A stretch of DNA of 64,000 nt, taken from assembly GCA_029891345.1 (NCBI GenBank), contig CM057006.1, positions 44,040,556 through 44,104,555 on the forward strand. Reading direction: 5' to 3'. Below, one piece after another: positions 46,337 through 55,270 of this stretch (position 1 is its first letter; each line of letters opens with the position of its first letter). The stretch is from Dryococelus australis (taxonomy: Eukaryota > Arthropoda > Insecta > Phasmatodea > Phasmatidae). Below the pieces are notes generated by a model. It was not told where the DNA came from and did not search any database. It saw only the letters and a list, made by a program, of their open reading frames with translations. The position numbers and the translations under genes are program-made.

Positions 46337-46748
46337 AAAGGCTGTTCACGATAAAGTGAGCACTTTTGAAATCAACCTAAGAAAAATCCACTGCTACTGA
46401 TCTCATATAATTTAATGGGCGCACAGAGTGACAGGCGCCCAGTAAAGTTGGTAATGGGGGAGGGAAAGTAGTTCCATATCTTAAGGTCAAATAGAAAGTG
46501 TTAGGTAGCCATTTATGATAACTTAAATTATTTCTTTCGCTTCCTGTTATTTTTAATACATCGAAGTGTAAAAATGAGCAGATTTGTAAAGTATTTACAT
46601 TTCACAGTTTCACCTGACCTACGCATGAATAAGTGATGAAGCCCATGGTAAGGTTAATTTTACATAAGGCGGAAAAATTCACAAGGGGCATACAAGTAGA
46701 TATTAAGCAGGGCTTTCAAAAGTGCTCACTTTATTGTGAACAGCCTTT
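46337..46748 (+). mobile_element. MITE family A copy, best-preserved long copy
   Basis: The left end is 'aaggctgttcacgataaagt' then 'gagcacttttgaaat'; the right end is 'tttcaaaagtgctcacttta' then 'ttgtgaacagcctt'. The ends are flanked by TA on both sides, consistent with a TA duplication. The interior is collinear with the copies at 10373, 22381 and 24789. Non-coding. Confidence 0.9.
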
Positions 46749-47700
46749 ACCAGGCACAGGCCTACAAGCTATACCACCAGGCTCACGTGCATACACTGAT
46801 AACCATCGTTCTCTTTGTTGGGCAGTTTTCAAATTTCATCTAATGTGTGAAATATATTAATTTTTAATTCCATGTTCGGTTTTCCCAGTTTTCCAAGTAG
46901 GCCTAACAAGAAAACACCTCTAGTCATTTGATTAGTTATCATTGAAAAAAAAATCACTTTCTCACAGTTATAAGCCAGAAAAAAAAACCATGTATTTTGA
47001 CTGTGTATTCAAATGCCTAGGTTTAAATTTGGAAAATTGATCAGGCGTGTTGCAATGAAGTTGGCTCTATTAATGTAGGATATTTTAATTTTATACTTTT
47101 TTTTTGTTAGTTGAAATAAAATAATTTAAACTTTTACTAATCAAACTACGCATATTTAGGCGTATACTACAAAAGGAAAGCAAACTAAACGTAAACTTAT
47201 ATTTTACCTTTTATTGAAAGTAATCTTACAGCTGAAAATGTGCGATTTCACATACAAACTGCTACAGAAATGTTTCCTTATTTAATATATTCCTTGTCGT
47301 CAACCGCATATGTGCAAAAAACTAACATTCGAATAAAGATTTGACTTACAACGTTTGAAAAAAATTGATAATAATTAGTTCGAAATGAACGAATAATATT
47401 TCCATTAAATTTTTTCAACCTAAATTTTCTCGTGGGCGATAATTGTAAAATCAGGTTTGTCAACGTAACTTTATTCACATGTAAAATTACTTATTCTGTA
47501 CATGTAACTCAATTATATTAACACTTTTTTAGTTAACGTTTGTTCAAGTATAGCCATTGAAATATGGCACTCGTGTGTATCTTCATAGTGAATTTGCACC
47601 TTGAAATTTCGTTGTTCAAGTGAGTACTAGGGGCGTGCCTATCCTACCCCACTTTTGATTAATCGGCTTATCAATTCGATATCAAATCTATATTAAATTG
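46749..47700. other. No gene recognised
   Basis: AT-rich sequence with no supported feature. Confidence 0.4.
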
Positions 47701-47707
47701 ATTGATC

Positions 47708-47750
47708 GGATTAGGCTTAATCCGATCAAAAATTAATCCGATTTTAATCC
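47708..47750. promoter_or_regulatory. Cluster of four TAATCC motifs
   Basis: GGATTA at 47708-47713 and TAATCC at 47718-47723, 47734-47739 and 47745-47750, each followed by or near 'gat'. TAATCC is the core site of K50 homeodomain proteins (Bicoid/Otx/Pitx type). The motif units also look like a small degenerate tandem repeat, which may be the whole explanation. Confidence 0.3.
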
Positions 47751-47900
47751 GATAAAATAATTTTGATTGATTGATCCAATTAATTGAATTGAATTAATTA
47801 GAAAAATATATAATTTTTTAACTTTGTGTGAATTGACAAGTGTATAGTTTGGTGTAAGAGTGTGCTAATGTACTTTATTTCGTATTTTATTTTTTATTTT

Positions 47901-48100
47901 TTGGAGAGCGGCATCGTAGGTCCTCGCTCTCTGAGGTCTGATGTACTGAGGTGTGATGTTTTGGGGAAGGGGTATATATGTGTAGAGATTCTTAATTTTT
48001 TTGGAGAGAGCCATGTTATGGCCTCACTCTCGAACATCTGTCGTTGTACTGAGGTGTGATGTGTTGTGTAAGGGGTGTATATAGTTATTGTGAATATTGA
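47901..48100 (+). repeat. Imperfect tandem duplication, period 100 bp
   Basis: Both units start 'ttggagag', contain a 'cctc(a/g)ctctc' element, 'tgtactgaggtgtgatgt' and 'aaggggt(a/g)tatat'. The offset is 100 bp, with small internal indels. Flanking DNA near 47850 recalls a segment near 5610-5650. Confidence 0.85.
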
Positions 48101-48814
48101 GTTCCTTCCCATATGTGAGGCTCTATATACACGAAAAGTGGGAAACATTTTGGCAAAATAAAAATGATTAAGAAATAGCTATTGAAGAGAGAGGAAAATG
48201 TGTCCAAATATACACAACTACGTAACAAATGGATAAAAATTATGTTTACGATGCATGTACTAGATGAAACAAATATTTCCCTACAGACATATAAGCTTAC
48301 CTCCACCAGCAATCCTGCTGTAATATCCTAACCTAATATCCAAGATTTAAGCACATGTGCACAAACTTACTAACGAAGTGATTAAAAGGTATTCTATTTC
48401 CCTAACAAGCTAGGTGTTATAAACTTAAGCACCTCATCAGCTCTCAAAACAAAAATTTACAAACCAATAAAAATGCCCTGTTAACGAATTCACCAGTTTA
48501 TATAAAGCCTAACAAAATATTTCACTAGAAATTTTTAACAAGGAACAAATAAATATTCCCCACACAAACAGCTCCACTTAACATGAGATGTTTCAAATGA
48601 AAAAATTTACCAAGGACAAAGATTTACCACATTCCTAGTATGAAATTATTTAAAATCACGGATTGTCAGTTCCAATAACTTAACAAAACTTGCATCGAAA
48701 TTCTATTGCAGTTCAAACTTACAAACAAAGTGATACAAAGTAATTAAATTTTAACCATACACGTACATCTCTCTCTGAGTTCTACACATAACTTAAATGA
48801 TTTAAAAACACGTC
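48101..48814. other. No gene recognised
   Basis: AT-rich sequence. It could hold the 3' end of the - strand candidate gene described next, but no signal proves this. Confidence 0.35.
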
Positions 48815-49195
48815 GAAGCTGGAGGCAGTGAAGTTGGAGCTGGCATCGAAGCTGGAGGCAGCGGTGAAGTTGGAGACATTGCGGAAGTTGGAGGCGGCGG
48901 TGAAGTTGGAGGCAGTATCGAAGCTGGACTCAGCGTCGAAGTTGGAAGCGGCATCCAAGTTGGAGGCGGTGAAGTTAGAAGTGGCGCCCAAGTTGGAGCC
49001 GATGTATAGCTGGAAGCATCGTCCAAGTTGGAGGCGGTGAAGTTGAAAACGGTGCCCAAGTTGGAGGCTGTGAAGTAGGAAACGGTGCCCAAGTTGAAGC
49101 TGACGTAGAAGCTGGAGGCGACGTACAAGTTTAATCTGATGTGGAAGCTGGAAGCGGCATCCAAGTTGAAGCTGACATAGAAACTGGTGGTGGTG
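48815..49195 (-). repeat. 18-bp tandem array, about 21 units
   Basis: Units vary around 'aagttggaggcggcggtg' on +. Almost all are 18 bp and some are 15 bp, so the periodicity stays a multiple of three apart from one or two units, including a 17-bp unit near 49010. Read on - this gives six-residue periods such as 'ASNFTA', and on + 'KLEAAS'. All frames are mostly open because of the repeat, so openness here is weak evidence for coding. Confidence 0.9.
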
Positions 49196-49397
49196 TTAGC
49201 CCCAAGGAGGGTATTGACAATAGCATTGGTTGTAATGTAGGAATCCTCTCCTCCTCCAAAGAATCCAACAAATTTGTTATTAAAGGATCTGGAGCATCCA
49301 AGTTGTCATTAAAATTATCCCAGTTAAAATTAATGGTTTCATTTTCCAGAGTTTGACTAGATAACCCAAGAAAATAATCAACGTAGAAATACGACAT
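49131..49397 (-). CDS. Unrecognised orphan frame with acidic N-terminal region
   Basis: From ATG at 49397 the frame runs 88 residues to a stop at 49131, already inside the 18-bp array. The non-repeat part (about residues 1-60) is acidic and aromatic: 'NFNWDNFNDNLDAPDPLITN' followed by 'LLDSLEEERIPTL', a composition like a transcription activation region, though that is inference. A TATA box lies 64 bases before the ATG (49469-49461 on -) with a suitable start-site context about 34 bases later, leaving a leader of about 38 nt. After the stop, the array continues open in another frame (49164-48802), so an indel in the array may have shifted the frame, or the stop may be real. I do not recognise the family. 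It lies on the same strand as Maverick relic 2, about 1.7 kb beyond its last frame, so it may have come with it. Confidence 0.4.
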   Translation of the reverse strand: MSYFYVDYFLGLSSQTLENETINFNWDNFNDNLDAPDPLITNLLDSLEEERIPTLQPMLLSIPSLGLTPPPVSMSASTWMPLPASTSD

Positions 49398-49430
49398 CGC
49401 AATGCAAACCGCACAGGCGAACTATTGGAA

Positions 49431-49472
49431 ACAGTGCATGAAGGTGTAGAGGCTAAACCCCTATTTATAAAA
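49431..49472 (-). promoter_or_regulatory. TATA box and start site of the orphan frame
   Basis: On the - strand 'ttttTATAAATAGgggt' places a strong TATA box at 49469-49461. About 34 bases downstream, around 49435, 'atgcactgtt' could act as an initiator. The leader to the ATG at 49397 would be about 38 nt. It is the best core-promoter match seen in the window. Confidence 0.5.
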
Positions 49473-49479
49473 ATTTCAA

Positions 49480-51139
49480 ATTCCCAGGTAAACGTTCAGG
49501 AAGCGACACTGATCCGCACCAGTCAGAAATCCAAAAAGTCAAGCAACCCCTTCCCTCCCTGTATCCATGCCTTTCAAACAACTTAAACCCCTCTTCCCAT
49601 CCTCTCAGGCAAACCTTTCTACTACCTTCATCCTGGAAGAAATGAAAACCATTTATTTAAGACTAGATGAAATTATGGCTCTTTACAAATAAATGTGTTA
49701 GAGATCAGTGTAGTCAATAAAGTGATATATACTTTTTATGATGTGAGTTTACAGAAAAAGAAAATGGTGGTATAATTTGTAAAAATATCTTCAATGGTTT
49801 GCGAAATTCCACATGTACGGATTACTATAAATATTTATTATTATTTTAAGGAAATGTTATTTATTCTTCTGGAAAGAGTTCAATTACTTAATTACTGTTT
49901 AATAATATAGATTGTTACATTTCGTAGTATTAAGACATTTCCACAATATATCTGTAAACCTTAAACTTAACATGAATTTATCTTTACTTATAACATTATC
50001 GACTTCGATGAACATGTTACAAAGTAATTTAAGTAAATATATTTCTGTTATCTTAATATGTATTTTGTAATTCACATTTGCGCTAAATATTTACAAATAT
50101 CTTCCGTTAATTTATACGAACATGTTTTCATTGCGGTTAAAATTCTAACCGTGTTTGAGTAATCAAATAAAACATGGCTAAACAGTTTTTTTCGGTAATC
50201 TCTAACACGTTCGAACTCTTTCTCGATTGTTACTTCTGAAAAGATGTGATATATACAAAATTATAGAACATGTTTATAATATTTGTAAAGGTCTGTGTGC
50301 AATTGGAATAAGCCCTCTTTAGTAATCATTACTATATTTTAAAAATGAGTTTGTGTATGTTTTGGTATAGTGTAGGTGCATAATTTCGTGGATTTAATTT
50401 TGTGTTTTTTAATGTAATGCATTAAAATTTTTATACTATGTTGCGGGATGTTAAGACTATATTGGAGGGTGAAAATTGATTATATGTAATATTTTTAATG
50501 CTAGAAAGTTTGCGCTCAGGTACAAAGACATTTTCATCTTACCATGGTCAACGGTTAAGTCAATGGCCTGGCTACTAGCAGGGTGGTCCAGGGCTGCTGG
50601 CAGCCTGCTTCTGGAAAACTATGCTAGAGACATTTCCAGAGTATTGTGAAGCTAAAATGTTTCTGGCAAGGGTCGTTGGATTCAGGCGTACCCCCTCTGA
50701 GATCTCGGTTTTGTGGATGGTAACGCTGGAAAAACATTGAAGTTAAACTAAAAATTTTGTGAGTCTGGTCAAGGGGTGGTAACACTGTTAAGGTCATAGA
50801 CCTCTAATTATAAAGGTTTTGCACATCTTGAGACATTTGCAATTGCTATAGTTTTAGTAATTCGAATAGAGTATAAATTATTCAGCTAACTATTTTTCAT
50901 GGGAAATATTCCTCGTGATTCATTTAGGTTAAAACATCTCTGTTTTATTTTTTATTCCTTTCTTAGGAAAACAAATGTTCATTTCATAGCTTTAAAGAGG
51001 TGAGGTTAAATAAACACACCAAAGTAATTCATTCTTAAACATAAATTTATTGACAAATTCTTTCAAAATATATACAAAAACAGCTTGTTTTACAAATTTG
51101 TGTACATTTTTACTACACAGTGTTTTAAAATATTAAAAA
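49480..51139. other. No gene recognised
   Basis: AT-rich, with a pyrimidine-richer patch at about 49550-49620 and a more balanced segment at 50510-50720. No supported feature. Confidence 0.4.
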
Positions 51140-51331
51140 TTACTTCTTTCCAAAACAAACTCGAAATGGTTTACTCCAACATGCTAATAACTTGTTGATA
51201 TTCAATTTACACTTTGATTTCTGTATGCACGAGCATGTAATTTCATTGTCATCTTGATCCATATTTACGAAATATTGGTTTACATAAACCAAATAAGTTT
51301 TTATCAAAAATTTTGATCTGTTAGTCCACAA
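51140..51331 (-). pseudogene. Small Cys-containing frame in Maverick relic 2
   Basis: A 63-residue frame with 'NEITCSCIQKSKCKLNINKL' and a basic tail. It could be the C-terminal part of the small protein encoded upstream at 51529-51789. No family assignment. Confidence 0.3.
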
Positions 51332-51528
51332 TGTTCTCTCATCCCAGATAGTGCCATATTACTCGTATAATATCTACTGGGTACACAGGAGGAGAATCAT
51401 CAACATCTACTTCACCCATCAGACATCATTGCCCAAGTTAGCATTAATTAAGAGTTTTCCTCTGAATAGAAGAAGGTCGATTTATATCCATATGTTTTAC
51501 GTAATTGTTAGAACTATGGACAATTATA

Positions 51529-51789
51529 TTATTTTTGAATATCTGTTACTTTCCCATTCCACACACTTTCTAAAATACATTTTTGCTCGACTCCACCAAC
51601 ATATATTTCACAATTACTTAAGTATTTCTTGCAAATATCTTCTATATTCACATACTCCATACATCCACTCTCCCATTTTAAACTGTGGTGGGGCTTGGTC
51701 ACCCATATATTAGATTTATTGTATTTGGGAGTTAGATATTTCCATTTGAATGGTGCTTTGAAGCTGCATGCAGTTGTATTTTCTTCCAT
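51529..51789 (-). pseudogene. Conserved small Maverick-associated protein, probable fragment (relic 2)
   Basis: The 86-residue frame begins 'MEENTTACSFKAPFKWKYL' and contains 'HHSLKWESGCMEYVNIEDI' and 'SNCEIYVGGVEQKCILESV'. I recall similar small proteins ('APFKW' start, 'HSxxWxSG' middle, 'YVxGxEK' later) next to capsid genes in insect Mavericks; function unknown. It follows the capsid frame on the same strand with a gap of about 100 bp. Confidence 0.45.
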
Positions 51790-51890
51790 ATCAGTAATAT
51801 CAAATTCTTTAATGATTAATTTATCTGAAGATTGAAATTCCTGCCCATTGCAAAACTTCTAATCACAATCGTGGTTCGTCGGCTACTGAT

Positions 51891-52882
51891 TCAAGTCATT
51901 ATCTTCACCAGCTTATCTCTTACATTATAGTTAGCCAATCTGTCATGAATTATCACAGCAAAAGCTTGCATATTTGCTGAAATGGGTGTATTTGCAATTA
52001 TTTCAATTCGTGAATCTATGGAATTATTGCTGATGGTATCATTTTGTTTCCATACATCAAATACAAATAACGTTCTTCTAGGTTTAAATGTTTGGGGTTC
52101 TAGTGTCGGTGAACTCATTTTGTTATAGTATGTTCCCTGTAACTTTGTGTACATATTGTAGCAAATAAGGAATTCGCCATTACCAAAGTTTATGTTTAAA
52201 CCCACATAGGGATAAGCTTGGCTGCTTAGACACAGTTTAATATTTTTCATATCACTATTATCGAACAGTGATGTCTGCTTTGAAATTGTTTTGTCGGTAA
52301 GTTTGAAAACAAATGTCAATATATCTCGGTTTTTTGGAAGAAAAACTTGATTTCACACTCCACACTATTTTTTGTGCTGATGGTAGGGTTGGTAAAGACT
52401 CCAACCCCATGATCTGAACACAATATCTAGATTCATCTTTTTTTTTTTTTTTTTTTTTTTTCATATTTGAAAAACTGTATATGTTCATGAGTGTTAATTT
52501 CAATATGTGGCATTAGCTATTCGACACTGTTTAATTCAAATGTTATACCTTCCTCGTTATCAGTTGTGTGGTATATAGCATTCAAACACGTATCACCGAA
52601 TATAATAACTAATTGTTGTTTAGTATTTAATATAATGTGTTTGTGGTCTTCAGCAAAGCCAAGGACCATACTTAACAGTGTAATGACTTTGTATTTTCCA
52701 CCTGAGTTTATCTGAAGTGAATAATCACTAGCATTTCTCCATACAGGTATTAGTCCTGCATAAAGATTGTTTACAGTTTGCAATATATAGTTCTTTATCA
52801 TGGAAGTAATTCCAACATCTCTTGTCTGATAGATTTCCACTCCATTGAGCAGATATGCAATTCTGTCGATTAAATGAATCAA
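51891..52882 (-). pseudogene. Major capsid protein of Maverick/adintovirus type, frameshifted (relic 2)
   Basis: Three overlapping frames give most of a double-jelly-roll capsid protein. The first has 'MIHLIDRIAYLLNGVEIYQT', 'RDVGITSMIKNYIL' and 'LLSMVLGFAEDHKHIILNTK'. The second covers 'WSVKSSFSSKKPRYI'. The third has 'SDMKNIKLCLSSQAYPYVGL', 'NMYTKLQGTYYNK', 'RRTLFVFDVWKQNDTI' and the end 'ANMQAFAVIIHDRLANYNV'. These match the conserved landmarks I recall for insect Maverick capsids in the same order. An A-run of about 22 (T on +, 52438-52461) lies inside the coding region, at the break between the first and second frames. N-terminal sequence before 'MIHLIDR' continues in shifted frames to about 53160. 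Confidence 0.82.
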
Positions 52883-53200
52883 TTTCTTACTATTTTCGTA
52901 GTTACATGATTACTTGCACTGGCTGTCTTTTTAATTGTTTCTCTAAACTTTAAACTTGATTTCTACGGTAATGTGTAAATATCATGATTTTGTATTGAAA
53001 TCCTTATTTCCTATGGAAATGTGTATGAACCTTTTCGGAACAGTTCATTTACGCGTATTTCCATATTAGTGATTGCATCTTCATAGTTTCTTGCTTCTTC
53101 AGCATAAAATATGTCTTCCATTTCTATTAACAGTATATCCTAATTCCTTTAAAAACAATTTTTGGCCTCGTGTTAACTTCATTGGTAATTTATTTGAAAT
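52883..53200 (-). pseudogene. Decayed N-terminal part of the capsid gene (relic 2)
   Basis: Interrupted - strand pieces such as 'EEARNYEDAITNMEIRVNEL' and 'IRISIQNHDIYTLP' resemble the start of the same capsid family ('IxIxxxDIYTLP'). They lie directly upstream of the main capsid frames, with stops between. Confidence 0.5.
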
Positions 53201-53660
53201 GAGCGATTTATGCTTTACATTTATGATTTACATCTTTTTATAGTTCCTTTCTTCGAAATACGTTCCTTAGTGACATAGTTGTGAAAAGAACCACTTACTG
53301 TGCGTCTGTTTGGACTATTATAAACAATACCCATTATGATTGCAATGCGCACAGAATGCACTGTTTATACAGCTTCTTTTAAATGTAAACCGACGATAAT
53401 TTCTTTGTTTCTAAAATTAATAAGTTTACCATCTTGATCGACAATTGTAACAACTATTTCATCAAAAGATTCACTATTACTGAAAGATATATCAATGTAT
53501 TTGGTTTTTCAACGTATTTGGATTTCCATGTAATCAGAAAGTACATTTTTAAATAATGCCACTTTAATTAACATTTCTAAGTCATCCAACTCAGAAGACC
53601 CTACTGGTATCACAATCTTGTAGGTTTTTTCACCAATGTTAACTATAAATGATTGGTTGT
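53201..53660 (-). pseudogene. Possible minor capsid (penton-like) protein remnant (relic 2)
   Basis: On the - strand 'TYKIVIPVGSSELDDLEMLI' and 'KVALFKNVLSDYMEIQI' are followed by 'SNSESFDEIVVTIVDQDGKL' and 'INFRNKEIIVGLHL'. The 'DQDGKLINFRxxEIxVxLxL' ending resembles the beta-rich end of single-jelly-roll minor capsids in Mavericks. It lies between protease and major capsid on the same strand. Stops interrupt it. Confidence 0.5.
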
Positions 53661-53819
53661 GTGTATCAATGTTTGGTACGCTGTTGTAAGTAACGAATTC
53701 GATCAGACTTATTTTCCATTCCCCATCTCCAACACTGGGAAATATACAGCATGTAGTTGCGATGAATTACCACTTAATATCAACGTTATTGAAATATTAC
53801 TAATATTTATACTATTGCC

Positions 53820-54443
53820 CTTATATATCCTATTTATGGTCAAAAAAGGTAGACATAATTGTCCACAATTTATTTATTTGGTAATTGTTCTGTTTTGTAA
53901 TTGTATCTTAATTGCGTGATTTTTTAAATAATTATGTATTTCAATTGGAGAATGTAAATCGCAGAAACTGTAGTAATAACATGATTGATTAATGTTTTTC
54001 ATTAATGGCACCCAATGTGTTCCTTCATTTTGTTTCGAATCTAAATTAACAATCATACATTCTCGAAGGTTTGGTTTCTTTGGTAAATCGTCTCTCATAT
54101 CCACACCCAGGAAATAGGGAATGTCTAGTTTCTTTACAAATATGAGAATATCTTTGTTGGTGTGTGCATGTTTTGGAAGACTATTTAGGACGTTCTGCGT
54201 ACTTTCCCACGTTTGGAGTTTTTTTCGTCCTTGACTGACTTTATATGGTTTCAAATACATTCCTTTACCACTTGATTTAACTGCTCTACTAATTTCCGAA
54301 ACTCCTCCAAGGAGCGAGCCTAGAGCTGTTAATGCTGGAAAAAGGAATGTATTATTCCTCCATTCTTTGTTTTTAGTTTTGTCTTGCATTTGACGCCCAT
54401 GCCTCTTTTGACCTTTGCTCTCATCACTATATCTACAACCCAA
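53820..54443 (-). pseudogene. pVI-like segment fused to adenain-like protease, one stop before its end (relic 2)
   Basis: A long open frame (54443-53874) reads a basic segment, the hydrophobic 'LFPALTALGSLLGGVSEISR', 'GKGMYLKPYK', then the protease: 'NKDILIFVKKLDIPYFLGVD', 'MRDDLPKKPNLRECMIVNLD', 'NEGTHWVPLMKN', and 'YYYSFCDLHSPIEIHNYL'. The His in GTHW and the following acidic region match the adenain-like fold. A TAA at 53874-53876 ends the frame, but the same frame continues with 'INCGQLCLPFLTIN', which is the catalytic-Cys motif (CGQLC) of the family. Thus this copy keeps the Cys that relic 1 has lost and appears separated from it by one stop codon. The frame shift toward the PLA2-like segment is at about 54340-54440. 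Confidence 0.8.
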
Positions 54444-54715
54444 GCTCCAAGCTTTTCACCTGTAGATGTAGGCAGGTTATTCCTTATATTTGCTGCTTTA
54501 TCGCCTAAAATCGTATCTGCTATATGTCTTTGTTTCAAATAGTTTGTTCGATCGTAAACTGTGTTGTGTTCTTTACAAGCATTATCCAAGGAGTTTATTA
54601 CTTGATCGTTTTGTGCCAAACGTTTTGCAAGCTTAATTCCACATCCACAATTATTTTATTTCGGTAAATGCAATACTAATGGTAATTTATTAACCAATGT
54701 ATTAAGCCATTATTT
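54329..54715 (-). pseudogene. Phospholipase A2-like domain remnant (relic 2)
   Basis: Pieces read 'NGLIHWLIN', 'KLPLVLHLPK', a stop, 'NNCGCGIKLAKRLAQND', then 'NSLDNACKEHNTVYDRTNYL' and 'KQRHIADTILGDKAANIR', with 'GEKLGAWVVDIVMRAK' after it. The order equals that in relic 1. The core that reads HDIAY there is HNTVY here, so the catalytic Asp seems replaced by Asn. At its 3' end it overlaps, in another frame, the pVI-like/protease frame, suggesting a single ancestral polyprotein broken by a frameshift. Confidence 0.78.
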
Positions 54716-54880
54716 TCAACTGAACATGAACCTATAAATAGTCCCGCATTTATAGTTTTATGTTAGTATGATATGTTACGTAATACTGTATAAATGAAGG
54801 TTATAGAACTAAATGTACATCTTCCAGTAATTGTAAATGCGAAAGAAAAAGTAATCTAACATAAACATGGAATTCTTTTA

Positions 54881-55270
54881 CCTCCAAATATGTGTTGTAA
54901 AATAAGCGGCCCTTCTTTATATGGAAAAACTTGTGTTATTATGTCACTGTTGGAACATCAAAATGGTCTTAAGTTTGAAAATGTATATGAGATTTCTAAA
55001 ACAATTCAAACAAAGAAATATTAATGATTAGCAAACATTTTGTCGTTAATTGAAGAAGTGCTGTATTTCCCTTTTACTAATAAAGAAGATATTGTGCCTC
55101 CGAATGAAGCATTACCCAATTCCTTATATATATTTGACAATGTTTGGTGCGAACAGCAGGGTGAAATACAGCAATATTTCAGTTTTCGTAGACATTCAAA
55201 TGTTTGTTTTTATCTATCACAAAGTTATGTACATATTCCCAAACATAATGTGCATAATAAAGAAAAATAA
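54881..55270 (+). pseudogene. Packaging ATPase (FtsK/HerA type) remnant (relic 2)
   Basis: In one frame: 'PPNMCCKISGPSLYGKTCVI' (a Walker A: GPSLYGKT), 'SLLEHQNGLKFENVYEISK', two adjacent stops, then from about 55040 'IVPPNEALPNSLYIFDNVWC' (Walker B region, with D-N where D-D or D-E is usual), 'QQGEIQQYFSFRRHSNV', and 'FYLSQSYVHIPKH'. This is the order seen in the Maverick/adintovirus genome-packaging ATPase. It is divergent to the PLA2-like/protease genes. Only two stops and the N-terminal start are visibly broken; the C-terminal part after 'HNVHNKEK' is lost. Confidence 0.78.

Noticed and set aside
48828-49040. A KLEAAS-type repeat protein on the + strand
   Set aside because: The array is open on both strands. 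The - strand has a TATA box and a non-repeat N terminus, so it is preferred; the + frame has neither.
53653-53919. An 88-residue hydrophobic frame on +
   Set aside because: Lies opposite the protease C-terminal motif and the possible minor capsid remnant on the - strand.
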